From Streptomyces rochei (GTDB lineage: Bacteria; Actinomycetota; Actinomycetes; Streptomycetales; Streptomycetaceae), in NCBI GenBank assembly GCA_002155895.1, contig MUMD01000003.1:1-55541 (forward strand): a DNA stretch of 55,541 nt. Direction: 5' to 3'. Made by a program: the position numbers and the translations under genes. Positions 41,139-51,220 of this stretch are shown in pieces. How positions within the stretch are numbered: the stretch's first letter is position 1; each line of letters starts with the position of its first letter. Under the pieces are notes generated by a model. The model ran no database searches, had not been told where the DNA came from, and was given only the letters and a program-made list of their open reading frames with translations.

Positions 41139-41204
41139 GCGGTGAGTATTCCCGCCGCGGAGGCGGTCTGCGCACGGCGCGGCGGGTTCCGCTAACGTCC
41201 CCGG

Positions 41205-42158
41205 ATGGAAACCGAACTGGGTGACGAGGTCGTCGTGGTCGGCGGCGGGGTGGTCGGTCTGACGACGGCCGTCGTGCTCGCCGAGCGCGGCGGGCGGGTG
41301 CGGCTGTGGGCGAGGGAGGCGGCCGGGCGGACCACCTCGGCGGTCGCGGGTGGCCTGTGGTGGCCGTACCGCGTCGAGCCGGTGGCCCTGGTGCGGAGGT
41401 GGGCGCTGGAGTCGCTGGACGTGTACGAGAAACTGGCGGCGCGGCCCGACGAGAGCGGCGTACGCATGGTCGAAGGGGTGCTGGGCGAGACCGCCCTGGA
41501 CGAGGTGGACGCGTGGGCCGCGGCCCGGCTGCCCGGGCTGCGCGCGGCGAAGGCCGACGAGTACGGCGGGACCGGGGTGTGGGCGCGGCTGCCGCTGATC
41601 GACATGCCGGCCCATCTGGCGTGGCTGCGGGAGCGGTTCGCGGCGGCGGGCGGCGTACTGGAGGAGCGCGCGGTGCACCGTCTCGAGGAGGTCGAGGCGC
41701 CGGTGGTGGTCAACTGCACGGGCCTGGGCGCCCGGGAGCTGGTTCCGGATCCGTCGGTGCGGCCGGTGCGCGGGCAGTTGGTCGTGGTGGAGAACCCCGG
41801 CGTCGACACCTGGCTGGTCTCCACCGACCCGGTCTCCGGCGAGATGGCGTACTTCCTGCCGCAGCCGGGCCGGCTGCTGCTCGGCGGCACGGCCGAGGAG
41901 GACATCTGGGAGGCCGAGCCGGACCCGGCGGTCGCCGAGGCGATCGTGCGGCGGTGCGCGGCGCTGCGGCCGGAGATCGCGGGGGCCCGGGTGCTCGGTC
42001 ATCGGGTGGGGCTCAGACCGGCGCGGGATACGGTGCGGCTGGAGCGGGCGGCGCTGCCGGACGGGCGGGTGCTGGTGCACAACTACGGCCACGGCGGCGG
42101 GGGCGTCACCGTGGCCTGGGGCTGCGCGCGGGAGGCGGCCGATCTGGCGTCCCGCTGA
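41205..42158 (+). CDS. FAD-dependent D-amino-acid oxidase family protein
   Basis: This 317-aa flavoprotein has the dinucleotide fold DEVVVVGGGVVGLTTAVVLAERG at the N-terminus. AGGLWWPY follows the FAD-binding region, and the C-terminal signature is VHNYGHGGGGVTVAWGCA, as in D-amino-acid oxidases. These oxidise D-amino acids to keto acids with H2O2. ATG 41205 is preceded by TAACGT with a 6-nt gap and no Shine-Dalgarno, so probably leaderless. It is divergent from the hypothetical gene (66-bp gap) and convergent with the BCCT transporter. Confidence 0.92.
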   Translation: METELGDEVVVVGGGVVGLTTAVVLAERGGRVRLWAREAAGRTTSAVAGGLWWPYRVEPVALVRRWALESLDVYEKLAARPDESGVRMVEGVLGETALDEVDAWAAARLPGLRAAKADEYGGTGVWARLPLIDMPAHLAWLRERFAAAGGVLEERAVHRLEEVEAPVVVNCTGLGARELVPDPSVRPVRGQLVVVENPGVDTWLVSTDPVSGEMAYFLPQPGRLLLGGTAEEDIWEAEPDPAVAEAIVRRCAALRPEIAGARVLGHRVGLRPARDTVRLERAALPDGRVLVHNYGHGGGGVTVAWGCAREAADLASR

Positions 42159-42184
42159 CGGAGCGGGCGGGTGCCGCGAAGGGG

Positions 42185-42215
42185 AGGGGCCGGCACGCGG
42201 TGCGCGCCGGCCCCT
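42185..42215. terminator. Bidirectional hairpin between oxidase and BCCT genes
   Basis: AGGGGCCGGC (42185-42194) and GCCGGCCCCT (42206-42215) form a perfect 10-bp stem with an 11-nt loop between two convergent genes. A TTT follows on the plus side. Confidence 0.8.
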
Positions 42216-42257
42216 TTCCGTCTCACCCCGTCACCGATCGGACCGGGTCCGCCCCGG

Positions 42258-43988
42258 TCAGTGGTGCTTGCCGATCGGGTCCCCCTCGACGTCGGGGCCG
42301 GTGCCCGGGCCGATGCGGATCTCGAAGTCGCCCTCGTACTGCTTGTGGCCCTCGATGACGGCCATCTCGACGGCCTCGGAGGCCATCTCGCCGCGCACGA
42401 TGAGGGGATCGCGGCGCAGGTCGCGCATGAGGGCGACGCACATGAAGATCATCACGATGACGAAGGGCGCCGCCGCGAGGATCGTGAGGTTCTGCAAACC
42501 GGTGAGCGCGTCCCCTTCCCCGCTGCCGACCAGGAGCATGATGGCGGCGACCGCGCCGGTCACCACGCCCCAGAACACGACGACCCAGCGGCTGGGTTCC
42601 AGCGCGCCCTTCTGCGAGAGGGTGCCCATCACGATGGAGGCCGCGTCGGCGCCCGAGACGAAGAAGATGCCGACGAGGATCATCACCAGCAGGCTGGTGG
42701 CGGTGGCGATGGGGTACTCCTGGAGGACGGCGAAGAGCCGGCCCTCGGGCGTGGTCTCGTCCCCGAGCCGGTTCTGCTCCTGGAGCCGCATCGCCGAACC
42801 GCCGAAGATGGCGAACCAGATCAGGCTGACCGTGCTGGGGACCAGGATGACGCCGCCGATGAACTGGCGGATGGTCCGGCCCCGGCTGATGCGGGCGATG
42901 AACATGCCGACGAACGGCGTCCAGGAGATCCACCACGCCCAGTAGAAGACGGTCCAGCTGCCCAGCCAGTCCGCGACGCCCTCGCCACCGCTGATCTCGG
43001 TGCGGCCGGCCATCTCGGGCAGGTCGCCGAGGTAGGTGAAGACCGAGGTCGGCAGCAGGTCGAGGATGAGGATGGTCGGGCCGGCGACGAACACGAACAC
43101 GGCCAGCAGCAGGGCCAGCACCATGTTGGTGTTGGACAGCCACTGGATGCCCTTCTCGACCCCGGAGATCGCCGAGGCGACGAACGCCACGGTCAGCACC
43201 GCGATGATGCCGACCAGCAGCCCGGTGCTCACCTTGTCCATCCAGTCGAGCTTCTCCACGCCGGAGCCGATCTGGAGGGCGCCGAGGCCGAGGGAGGCCG
43301 CGGAGCCGAAGACCGTCGCGATGATGGCGAGGATGTCGATGACCCGGCCGCCGGTTCCGTTGGCGTGCTTGGTGCCGATGAGCGGGGTGAACACCGCGCT
43401 GATGGTCTGCCGGCGGCGCCTGCGGAAGGTGCTGTAGGCGATGCCGAGGCCGACCACCGCGTAGATCGCCCACGGATGGAGCGTCCAGTGGAACAGGGTG
43501 GTGGCCATGGCCGTTTCCATGCGGTCGCCGGAGTCGGCCGGGGAGGTGCCGGGCGGGGCGGTGTCGAAGTGCGCCAGCGGCTCGCTGACGCCCCAGAACA
43601 TCAGACCGATGCCCATGCCGGCGCTGAACATCATGGCGACCCACGACACCGTGCGGAACTCGGGCTCCTCGCCCTCGGCTCCGAGGTGGATGCGTCCGTA
43701 GCGGCTGGCCGCGAGCCAGAGGGCGAAGACGACGAATCCGGAGGCCGCCAGCACGAAGGCCCAGCCGCCGTTGTGCATCAGGCCGCTGAGCATCGTGCCG
43801 GAGGCGTCCTCCAGCGAGTCGGTGCCGATGGCGCCCCAGAGGACGAAGGCGAGGGTCAGGATCGCGGTGACGCCGAAGACGACGCGGTCGGTCCGCGGCT
43901 TGCGCTCCTGACCCGGCAGGCCGGCTTCCGACCCCGGCAGCGTGCCTCTGTCGTGGTGTTCCTTGTCGCTTGGTCGGTCCTGCGTCAC
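42258..43988 (-). CDS. BCCT family betaine/carnitine/choline transporter
   Basis: This 576-aa protein is taken from GTG 43988, because GAAAGG lies 8 nt upstream; GTG 43997 touches the ribosome site. It has 12 predicted membrane helices. The BCCT signature is GMGIGLMFWGVSEPLAHF, and FHWTLHPWAIYAVVGLG and the Trp-rich WTVFYWAWWISWTPFVGMFIARISRG segment hold substrate Trp residues. Such transporters take up glycine betaine or related osmolytes with sodium or protons. N- and C-terminal tails are charged and cytoplasmic, possibly osmosensing. Confidence 0.93.
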   Translation of the reverse strand: MTQDRPSDKEHHDRGTLPGSEAGLPGQERKPRTDRVVFGVTAILTLAFVLWGAIGTDSLEDASGTMLSGLMHNGGWAFVLAASGFVVFALWLAASRYGRIHLGAEGEEPEFRTVSWVAMMFSAGMGIGLMFWGVSEPLAHFDTAPPGTSPADSGDRMETAMATTLFHWTLHPWAIYAVVGLGIAYSTFRRRRRQTISAVFTPLIGTKHANGTGGRVIDILAIIATVFGSAASLGLGALQIGSGVEKLDWMDKVSTGLLVGIIAVLTVAFVASAISGVEKGIQWLSNTNMVLALLLAVFVFVAGPTILILDLLPTSVFTYLGDLPEMAGRTEISGGEGVADWLGSWTVFYWAWWISWTPFVGMFIARISRGRTIRQFIGGVILVPSTVSLIWFAIFGGSAMRLQEQNRLGDETTPEGRLFAVLQEYPIATATSLLVMILVGIFFVSGADAASIVMGTLSQKGALEPSRWVVVFWGVVTGAVAAIMLLVGSGEGDALTGLQNLTILAAAPFVIVMIFMCVALMRDLRRDPLIVRGEMASEAVEMAVIEGHKQYEGDFEIRIGPGTGPDVEGDPIGKHH

Positions 43989-44067
43989 AGGCGGCACCTT
44001 TCAAGTCGGTGAGGCTGAAAACAATCCTCCGCTATGCCCATACCACCTGCGACGCGGAACTCACCCT

Positions 44068-45363
44068 TCAGCAGTCGGTGTCGGGTTCACCCACCGTCAA
44101 GTGATACGTCGCCCGCTCGTCGAGGAGCAGCGGCACGAGGGCCCGCAGTGGTTGGCGCAGCGGCACGTAGGCGCCCTCCTCCCCCGCCCGGCGGGTCTGT
44201 ACACCGTGCAGTTCCAGTTCGTCCCGAATATCCGTGTATTGGGCACCGGTCAGCCGGTATCCGCAGGGCGGGTCCTGGATGACCTCGGTGTTCTCGGCCG
44301 GGTCGTTGTCCGCCCCGCCGACGTACACGGGTCCGGCGTCGGCGAGTCCGGACCACCGGGCGGACGCGGTGGCCGCCTCGACGTGTCCGCGCCGCCGGTC
44401 CGCGTAGCGGAACATGCCGTCCAGGGCGGCGAGCTGCGAGTCCACCCGGCGCCGGTTGTTCAGCGCCTCGTCCTCCCGCTCGGCCTCGGTCAGCGGGTCG
44501 ACGCGGCTCTCGATGAGCAGGCCGACCGAGTGCTTCACGCCGGACATGTTCCGCAGGATGCGCTCCTGGCCGTCGCCGGCGGTCTGCTTGACGGGGTCGC
44601 CGGTGGCCGGGTCGGTCCAGATGCCGTAGGTGCCGGTGGAGTAGCCGGCCTTGCCGGCGGCGGGACGGACGTACTCCCCGGAGAGCGTCCGCGCCTCGTC
44701 GTGGACCCGGTCGTGGGTGTTGAGGTTGCGGGGCCAGAGGTCGAAGAGGTCCTTGTCGTAGTACGGGGGCGTGGCGCCGTACTCGTGCAGGTCGTAGAGG
44801 ACGTCGGGGCGCCGGTCGCGGACGACGGCGGCCAGGGCGCGGGCCTCGGCGGTCCTCAGGGCGAGGTGGTCGCGGTTGATGTCCACGCCGTCGCTGTTGC
44901 CGCGGGTGTCGGCGGCCCGGCCGTCGGGGTTGGCGGTGGGCAGGACCAGCACGGTGGTGCGGTCGAGGAAACGCCGGGTGCTCCGGTCCTCGGCCCAGGC
45001 CAGGTCCCGGACGGTGGACAGGCAGGCTTCGCGGCCGGAGGGTTCGTCGCCGTGCTGGCTGCACACGAGGAGCACCTTGTTCGGGGCGGAGGGCCTGCCG
45101 ATCGTCACCAGTCGGAGGGGTCGGTTCTGCTTGGTGGTGCCGATGCGGTCGACGCTGACGCGGTCGCTCGCCCGGTCGGCGGCGGCGAGCAGCGCCTGCT
45201 CCTCGGGCTGGGTGGTCCAGCGGGCGCCGTGGGTCTTCTCGAAGCCGGTGCGGGGCGGCTCGTGACCGGTGGCGGCGGCATGGGCCGGGGCGGTGAGGAG
45301 GGAGGCGGCGAGGGCCGCGGTGGCCGCCGCGGTGGTCACGGTGAGGGCGCGCGGGCGGTTCAT
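44068..45363 (-). CDS. Secreted M14 zinc carboxypeptidase
   Basis: This 431-aa protein starts at ATG 45363, which overlaps the S15 peptidase stop (ATGA). A Sec signal peptide spans about 1-30 (cleavage near AHA-AATG). The zinc motif H-x2-E is H104-GD-E107 ([10 protein letters not shown]); the third His is in LYDLHEYG and the catalytic Glu in LLIESR. Arg and Asn substrate residues fit NPDGR and DINRD. It removes C-terminal residues from peptides outside the cell, paired with the S15 enzyme that acts at the other end. Confidence 0.91.
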   Translation of the reverse strand: MNRPRALTVTTAAATAALAASLLTAPAHAAATGHEPPRTGFEKTHGARWTTQPEEQALLAAADRASDRVSVDRIGTTKQNRPLRLVTIGRPSAPNKVLLVCSQHGDEPSGREACLSTVRDLAWAEDRSTRRFLDRTTVLVLPTANPDGRAADTRGNSDGVDINRDHLALRTAEARALAAVVRDRRPDVLYDLHEYGATPPYYDKDLFDLWPRNLNTHDRVHDEARTLSGEYVRPAAGKAGYSTGTYGIWTDPATGDPVKQTAGDGQERILRNMSGVKHSVGLLIESRVDPLTEAEREDEALNNRRRVDSQLAALDGMFRYADRRRGHVEAATASARWSGLADAGPVYVGGADNDPAENTEVIQDPPCGYRLTGAQYTDIRDELELHGVQTRRAGEEGAYVPLRQPLRALVPLLLDERATYHLTVGEPDTDC

Positions 45364-47321
45364 CGGGCTCCCTTCGGGACGCGGTGCGTGGTGTGCGGGG
45401 CGTCCACGCCGTCGAGAGGCGCCGGCGCGGGCGCGGCGGTGGCCTTCCCGGCGGTGGCCTCGGCGAACGCGGCGGTGCCGCCGACGAACGGTACGCGGGC
45501 CGAGGTGCGGGAGAGGTCCAGCGTGAGGGTCGGCGTGTCGGCGGGCGGGTCGATGAGGTCCTTGTCGGTGCCCGCCACGATCAGCGCCAGGCGGTGCCCG
45601 GCCGGGACGACGTGGTCCGTCGCCGCCAGGTCCAGGGTGATCGTGTACGCCTTGCCCGGGGTGAGCGGGCGGCCGTGCCGCTGCGAGGCGTGGTTGCCGA
45701 GGTCGGCCCAGCCGCGGCTGACGACCGTGTGGCCCACGTCGGTGGTCTTCGCCGCCGTCTCCAGGTAGCAGGAGCTGTCGCCCGGGGTGCTCGGGCCCCA
45801 GCAGGTGCGGTCGGTGCGGGTGGTGATGCCCTCGCCGCGGTCGGCGTAGTCGCGGATGGTCGCGGGGCCGAGGTCGACGAGTACGGCGGTCAGGTGGGCC
45901 GTCGGGGTGCTGGAGCGCGCGGTGACGGTGACCTCGGAGGTACCGGACAGCCGCAGGTCGCGGGTGAGCGGGCCGGTGACGAAGCCGGCCTTGGCCGGGG
46001 TGGGCTCGTCGATGTGCGCGGCCCAGTCGGTCTCGCCGAGCGCCGGGTCGTCGGTGAAGGTCTCGGTGCCGCGGTCGCGGCGCAGACCGAGGGTGCCGAC
46101 GCCGTTCCGCGCGCCGTCGGCGGGACGCAGGGTGGTGGCCGCGGCGGAGCGGGGCGGCCAGGTCCTCGACGTCTCCCACTGGTCGGGCCGGCGTTCGATG
46201 TCGGCCATGGGCTCACGGTCGATGCCGTTGTCGTAGCCGAGGAGTTCGTGGTCGAACCAGCGGTGCAGGGTCTCGACCCACTCGGCGCGCCGGAAGTCGA
46301 AGGGGTCGACGTGGCCGGTCTGGGAGAGCCAGATCTTGCGGTCGACGCCGTTCTTCGCCAGGGCGTTCCACCACGGGCCGACGTGCTGCATGCGGACGTT
46401 GAGGTCCTGCATGCCGTGGACGAGGAAGACGCTCGCCTTCACCTTGCTCGCGGCCTTCACGTAGTCGCGCTCGGACCACAGCCTCGTCCAGTCGCCGGAG
46501 CGCGGGGCGCCGTCGACGAGCTCCTGCTGCACGGCGTCGCACTTCGCGCGGGCCTCGGGGCTGTTGACGTAGTCGGAGAGCCAGTCGGGGCCCGAGCCGT
46601 AGAGCGGGGCGCCCTGGCTGAAGTAGTAGTCGTACCAGGAGGAGATGGCGGCGATCGGGACGATGGTCTCCAGGCCCTCCACGCCGGTGGCGGCGACGCC
46701 GTTGGCGATGGTGCCGTCCCAGCTCTTGCCGATCATGCCGGTCCTGCCGTTGGTCCAGTCGGCCTCGGCGCGCTCGCCGCCGGTGCGGCTGGTGTACGCC
46801 TTCGCGCGGCCGTTGAGCCAGTCGACGACGGCTTTGGCGGACTGGACGTCGGAGCGTCCGCCGACGTCGACGCAGCCGTCGGAGCGGTTGGTGCCGGCCA
46901 GGTCGACGCCGACGAAGGCGTAGCCGCGCGGCACGAAGTAGTTGTCGTAGTACAGCGGCATCCCGACGACGTTCCCGTCGGCGTCGTAGGTCTTCTTCTG
47001 GCTCTCGTTGCCGCGCCCGCAGCAGGAGTAGTACGGGCTGGCGTCCATGATGACGGGGATCTTGCGGCCCTGGGCGGCGGGTTCGCGGGGGCGGACGATG
47101 TCGACGGCGACGCGGTCGTCCTCGCCGTCGCCGTCCCCGTCGTGTCCGGTGTCCACCCAGACGGCCTCGCGGACGGCGTCCTGGTAGGAGTGGACCGGTT
47201 CGCTCTGTCGCGGGGCCGCGGGGTGTGCCGCCGCGACGGGGCTGAGGAAGGTTGCCATGAGTGCGGCCGTGGCCGCCGTCGCGAGCGGTCTCCAGGTCGT
47301 GAAGCGCGTGCGTATCGGCAT
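45360..47321 (-). CDS. Secreted Xaa-Pro dipeptidyl-peptidase (S15)
   Basis: This 653-aa alpha/beta hydrolase starts at ATG 47321. A signal peptide spans about 1-32 (cleavage near VAAA-HPAA). The nucleophile is S200 in MIGKSWDGT; Asp and His follow in [10 protein letters not shown] and [10 protein letters not shown]. The C-terminal X-Pro jelly-roll is at about 400-620 ([11 protein letters not shown]). An acidic DGDGDGEDD stretch sits near residue 60. It removes X-Pro dipeptides from peptide N-termini in nutrient use. TACCGT lies 7 nt before ATG with no ribosome site, so probably leaderless. It is divergent from the M1 peptidase. Confidence 0.92.
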   Translation of the reverse strand: MPIRTRFTTWRPLATAATAALMATFLSPVAAAHPAAPRQSEPVHSYQDAVREAVWVDTGHDGDGDGEDDRVAVDIVRPREPAAQGRKIPVIMDASPYYSCCGRGNESQKKTYDADGNVVGMPLYYDNYFVPRGYAFVGVDLAGTNRSDGCVDVGGRSDVQSAKAVVDWLNGRAKAYTSRTGGERAEADWTNGRTGMIGKSWDGTIANGVAATGVEGLETIVPIAAISSWYDYYFSQGAPLYGSGPDWLSDYVNSPEARAKCDAVQQELVDGAPRSGDWTRLWSERDYVKAASKVKASVFLVHGMQDLNVRMQHVGPWWNALAKNGVDRKIWLSQTGHVDPFDFRRAEWVETLHRWFDHELLGYDNGIDREPMADIERRPDQWETSRTWPPRSAAATTLRPADGARNGVGTLGLRRDRGTETFTDDPALGETDWAAHIDEPTPAKAGFVTGPLTRDLRLSGTSEVTVTARSSTPTAHLTAVLVDLGPATIRDYADRGEGITTRTDRTCWGPSTPGDSSCYLETAAKTTDVGHTVVSRGWADLGNHASQRHGRPLTPGKAYTITLDLAATDHVVPAGHRLALIVAGTDKDLIDPPADTPTLTLDLSRTSARVPFVGGTAAFAEATAGKATAAPAPAPLDGVDAPHTTHRVPKGAR

Positions 47322-47485
47322 GCGCGGGACGGTACATCGGTCAACTGCCGTACAGAAGAGGGCAACCGGTGGCTCATGACGGCCGCATGGCGATCGTGTG
47401 ACAGCGGTGGCCGTGGACACCCCCGCACCCACCGGGGCTGAATAGGCTGCGAACAGACCCACCGGTCCTACGACTTGGAGCTTTC

Positions 47486-48979
47486 GTGCACCGCAGAATC
47501 ATCGTGCCGGGCGCACTGGGCGCCGCTTCCGTCCTGCTGGCGATCCCGGCTTCGGCGGCGGCCCCCTCCCCCGGCGCTCCGGGCATCGGCGACCCCTACT
47601 ACCCGGCCTACGGCAACGGCGGATACGACGTCTCCCATTACGACCTGCGTCTGACGTACCGGCCGGACAGCGACCGGCTGGAGGGCACGGCGACGATCCT
47701 CGCCCGCACCACCGAGGACCTGTCCCGGTTCAACCTGGACTTCCTGCTGGACGTCGGCGAGGTACGGGTGAACGGCGCGAAGGCGTCGTTCACCACCTCC
47801 GGCGAGCACGAACTGGAGATCACCCCGAAGCGACCGCTGGCGAAGGGCACGCCGGTCACCGTCGTCGTCCGCTACGGCGGAGTGCCCTCGTCGAAGGAGG
47901 CGTACGGCTTCACCGGCTGGCACCGCACCCCGGACGGGGGCGTCGCCGCGAACGAGCCCGAGGCCGCCTGGTGGTGGTTCCCGAGCAACGATCACCCGTT
48001 GGACAAGGCCACCTTCGACGTGTCGGTGCAGGTGCCGGACGGCACCCAGGCCATCTCCAACGGCACCCTGCGGTCGAAGAGCTCACGGCTCGGCTGGACC
48101 CGCTGGAACTGGCGGTCCGACAAGCCGCAGGCCACCTATCTGGCCACGCTGGCGGTCGGCCGGTTCGACCTCACTACCGGCACCACCGAGAGCGGCATCC
48201 CGGTCGTCAACGCCTACAGCGTGGACCTGGGCGCGAACGACGGCGCGGCGCGGGCCAGCGTGGAGCGGACCGGGGAGGTCGCCGACTGGCTGAGCGGATA
48301 CTTCGGGCCCTACCCGTACAATTCGCTCGGCGGGTACGTGCCGAACACGGACACCGGGTACGCGCTGGAGACGCAGACCCGGCCGTTCTACAGCCCGCGG
48401 CAGTTCGCCAACGGGTCCAACGTGTCCGTCGTCGTGCACGAGCTGGCCCACCAGTGGTACGGGGACCTGGTCTCGGTGCGCGGCTGGAAGGACATCTGGA
48501 TCAACGAGGGCTTCGCCCGGTACGCCCAGTGGCTGTGGTCCGAGCACGAGGGCGAGGGAACGGCGCGGGAACTGGCCGACTACACCTACGCCTCGCACCC
48601 GGCCGACGATCCGTTCTGGACGGTGAGGCCCGGTGACCCCGGTCCGGAGAACCAGTTCGACATCGCGGTCTACGACCGGGGCGCGCTGGCCGTGCACGCG
48701 TTGCGCGAGAAGGTCGGGGACGAGGACTTCTTCGCGATCCTGAAGGGCTGGCCCGCGAAGTACGCCCACGGCAACGCCTCGGTCGCCGACTTCCGCCGGT
48801 ACGCCGAGGAGGTGTCGGGCGAGCCGCTGGCCGCGCTGTTCGACACCTGGCTGTTCCGGCCGTCGAAGCCGGAGGCTCCGGCGGCGCGCGCGGCGTCCCT
48901 CGCGAAGGCGGCGGACACGCCCCCGCAGCCCCGGTCGTGGCGGAAGATCGCCGCGACGAACGACGTGCACGCGCACTGA
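47486..48979 (+). CDS. Secreted M1-family metallopeptidase
   Basis: This 497-aa protein starts at GTG 47486, with GGAG 5 nt upstream. A signal peptide spans about 1-25 (cleavage near ASA-AAPSP). The zinc motif H-E-x2-H is H318-E-L-A-H322 (VVVHELAHQWYGD) with third ligand E341 (NEGFARY). The exopeptidase GAMEN loop is not obvious; GYALETQTRPFY takes its place. The C-terminal domain of large aminopeptidases is absent. It is divergent from the S15/M14 pair. TAGGCT (47443-47448) may be its -10. Confidence 0.92.
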   Translation: MHRRIIVPGALGAASVLLAIPASAAAPSPGAPGIGDPYYPAYGNGGYDVSHYDLRLTYRPDSDRLEGTATILARTTEDLSRFNLDFLLDVGEVRVNGAKASFTTSGEHELEITPKRPLAKGTPVTVVVRYGGVPSSKEAYGFTGWHRTPDGGVAANEPEAAWWWFPSNDHPLDKATFDVSVQVPDGTQAISNGTLRSKSSRLGWTRWNWRSDKPQATYLATLAVGRFDLTTGTTESGIPVVNAYSVDLGANDGAARASVERTGEVADWLSGYFGPYPYNSLGGYVPNTDTGYALETQTRPFYSPRQFANGSNVSVVVHELAHQWYGDLVSVRGWKDIWINEGFARYAQWLWSEHEGEGTARELADYTYASHPADDPFWTVRPGDPGPENQFDIAVYDRGALAVHALREKVGDEDFFAILKGWPAKYAHGNASVADFRRYAEEVSGEPLAALFDTWLFRPSKPEAPAARAASLAKAADTPPQPRSWRKIAATNDVHAH

Positions 48980-48995
48980 CCGGCGGCGCCCGGAC

Positions 48996-49481
48996 TCAGG
49001 CGGAGTCCCCGTGGTCGTAGACGGTCACGGGGATGCCGCGTCGTACGAGGCGCTCGTCGATCAGCGGCTCGATCCGGGACCACTTGCCGCCGGCCAGGCC
49101 GCAGCCTATGCGGGGCATGTGCACGGACGCGCCGAGTTCGGCCGCCTTGTCGGCCAGGCGGCCGAGCGCGGTGTCGATCGCCTCGTAGCGCACCGGGGCG
49201 CCCTTGCTGCCCGTCCGCATACCGCGCTGGCCGATCATGTTGGCCACCCAGACGTACGGCTCGACCTGGACGAACTGGGCCGCGCCGAGCCCGAAGTCGT
49301 TGGCGGCGCGGTCGCGGTGCCAGGCGCGGTAGGCGGCCTCCGGCTCCGGCCAGCGGCGGGACACGGCCAGGACGAAGCCCTTGCCCCAGCCGCCCAGGTC
49401 GTTGCAGACGTGGGCGATCACCTTGACGCCCTTGACCGACGGAACGGTGGCGTCACCCCGGACATACCTGATCTCCGACAT
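48996..49481 (-). CDS. Macro-domain (ADP-ribose-binding) protein
   Basis: This 161-aa protein starts at ATG 49481. The macro-domain features are IRYVRGDATVPSVKGVKVIAHVCNDLGGWGKGFVLAVS (Asn/Gly-rich ligand loop) and MPRIGCGLAGGKWSRIEPLI. It resembles the ADP-ribose-1''-phosphate phosphatase or TARG1-like group. It binds or hydrolyses ADP-ribose or related nucleotides. TACGGT lies 6 nt before the ATG with no Shine-Dalgarno, so probably leaderless. It ends 16 bp from the M1 gene stop, tail to tail. Confidence 0.9.
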   Translation of the reverse strand: MSEIRYVRGDATVPSVKGVKVIAHVCNDLGGWGKGFVLAVSRRWPEPEAAYRAWHRDRAANDFGLGAAQFVQVEPYVWVANMIGQRGMRTGSKGAPVRYEAIDTALGRLADKAAELGASVHMPRIGCGLAGGKWSRIEPLIDERLVRRGIPVTVYDHGDSA

Positions 49482-49522
49482 GACACCACCGTAAGGGCGA
49501 CCACCGACAGTGGCCCGGGACG

Positions 49523-50989
49523 TCACTCGCGCAGCGCCGACACTTCCCGCTCGGCGTTGTGCGCCACCCGGCGGCGGACGCCGAACCAGCCGGCGACCAG
49601 CATCACCGCGATCACCGGGACGAGGTAGAGGGTCTTGCGCCCCACCTCCGGGTCGTTCCACATCAGGACGAGCACGGAGAGCAGGAAGGCGATCGTGGCG
49701 ATCTCCGTGACCGGGCTCCCCGGCAGGCGGAAGTGCGGTCGGGTGACCAGGCCCGCGCGCGCCCGGCGCACGAAGACCAGGTGGCAGATCATGATGATCA
49801 CCCAGGTGCTGATGATGCCCAGGGAGGCGACGTTCAGCACGATCTCGAACGCCTTGCTCGGCACCAGGAAGTTGAGCCCGACACCGAGGACGCAGACCGC
49901 GCAGGTCAGCAGGATGCCGCCGTACGGGACCTGGGTGCGGCTCATCACGCCGGTGAACTTCGGCGCGGAGCCGGCCACCGCCATGGAGCGCAGGATGCGG
50001 CCGGTGGAGTACAGGCCGGAGTTCAGGGACGACATGGCGGCGGTGAGGACCACGAGGTTCATCACGTCGCCGGCCGCCGGGACACCGATCTTGGACAGGA
50101 CGGTGACGAAGGGGCTCTCGTCGCCGGAGTAGAGCGAGCTGGGCAGCAGCAGGGCCAGCAGCAGGACGGAGCCGACGTAGAAGAGGGCGACCCGCCACAT
50201 GATCGAGTTCACCGCGCGCGGGACGACCTTCTCCGGCTCGGCGGTCTCGCCGGCCGCGACACCGACCAGCTCCAGGGCCGCGTAGGCGAAGATCACGCCC
50301 TGCATGACGAGGACGACGGGCATCACGCCGTGCGGCAGGATGCCGCCGTGGTCGGTGATCATGCCGATGCCCGGCGTGTGACCGCCGACGTCGTGCTGGG
50401 TGACCAGCAGGAAGATACCGATCAGCATGAAGCCGACGAGGGTCGCGACCTTGACGATCGCGAACCAGAACTCCATCTCGCCGAAGATCTTCACCGAGAT
50501 GAGGTTCACGGCCAGGACCACCGCCAGGGCGATCAGCGCGAGCACCCATTGAGGGATGCTCGTGAACATGCTCCAGTAGTGCGTGTACAGCGCGATCGCC
50601 GTGATGTCGGCGATGCCGGTGGTCGACCAGTTCAGGAAGTACATCCAGCCGGCGACGTAGGCGCCCTTCTCGCCGAGGAACTCGCGCGCGTACGACACGA
50701 AGGAGCCGGAGGAGGGCCGGTAGAGCACCAGCTCGCCCAGTGCCCTGACCACGAAGAAGGCGAAGACGCCGCAGACCAGGTAGGCGATCGCGAGCGCCGG
50801 TCCGGCGTCGCGCAGACGCCCACCGGCGCCGAGGAAGAGGCCGGTGCCGATCGCGCCGCCGATGGCGATCATGTTGACGTGGCGGGCCTTGAGGTCCTTG
50901 CTGTAGCCGGCGTCGCCCGCGTCCGGGGGCTGCGCGGCCGCCTGGGGATGGGCGGCGGCCTGTGCCGTGTCGACGGCTTCCTTGCTCAC
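49523..50989 (-). CDS. Amino-acid permease (APC superfamily, CycA/AnsP-like)
   Basis: This 488-aa protein starts at GTG 50989. It has 12 predicted helices and the APC signature KARHVNMIAIGGAIGTGLFL at about residues 33-52. FGEMEFWFAIVKVATL and YAALELVGVAAGETAEPEKVVPRA are typical of the D-serine/D-alanine/glycine or L-asparagine permease group. The first 30 residues are Ala/Gln-rich and cytoplasmic. It imports amino acids with protons. It is divergent from the MerR gene (231-bp gap), but no link is proven. Confidence 0.92.
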   Translation of the reverse strand: MSKEAVDTAQAAAHPQAAAQPPDAGDAGYSKDLKARHVNMIAIGGAIGTGLFLGAGGRLRDAGPALAIAYLVCGVFAFFVVRALGELVLYRPSSGSFVSYAREFLGEKGAYVAGWMYFLNWSTTGIADITAIALYTHYWSMFTSIPQWVLALIALAVVLAVNLISVKIFGEMEFWFAIVKVATLVGFMLIGIFLLVTQHDVGGHTPGIGMITDHGGILPHGVMPVVLVMQGVIFAYAALELVGVAAGETAEPEKVVPRAVNSIMWRVALFYVGSVLLLALLLPSSLYSGDESPFVTVLSKIGVPAAGDVMNLVVLTAAMSSLNSGLYSTGRILRSMAVAGSAPKFTGVMSRTQVPYGGILLTCAVCVLGVGLNFLVPSKAFEIVLNVASLGIISTWVIIMICHLVFVRRARAGLVTRPHFRLPGSPVTEIATIAFLLSVLVLMWNDPEVGRKTLYLVPVIAVMLVAGWFGVRRRVAHNAEREVSALRE

Positions 50990-51220
50990 GGGTGGTTCCA
51001 CTCTCTGGTGCGCCCGGGCGGGATGGGCCCGGGTCGTCCGTACAGTGACAAGGCCCGCACCACCCTCGCGGCACAGACCAAGGCAGCACCTTCCCACGAC
51101 GCTCCGTAGACATGCGGTGGCCCATGTCACAGAGCGTGACTTCTCACATGATCCGTCTAGGGTCTCCACCTGGTGCACAAGAGGTGTCACAGCACTGGTG
51201 AGACAGCGATACTGCTGCAC

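Noticed and set aside
47329-47350. TTGACC as a -35 for the S15 peptidase gene
   Set aside because: It is only 4 bp from TACCGT, far from the needed 16-18 bp, so the pair cannot be one promoter.
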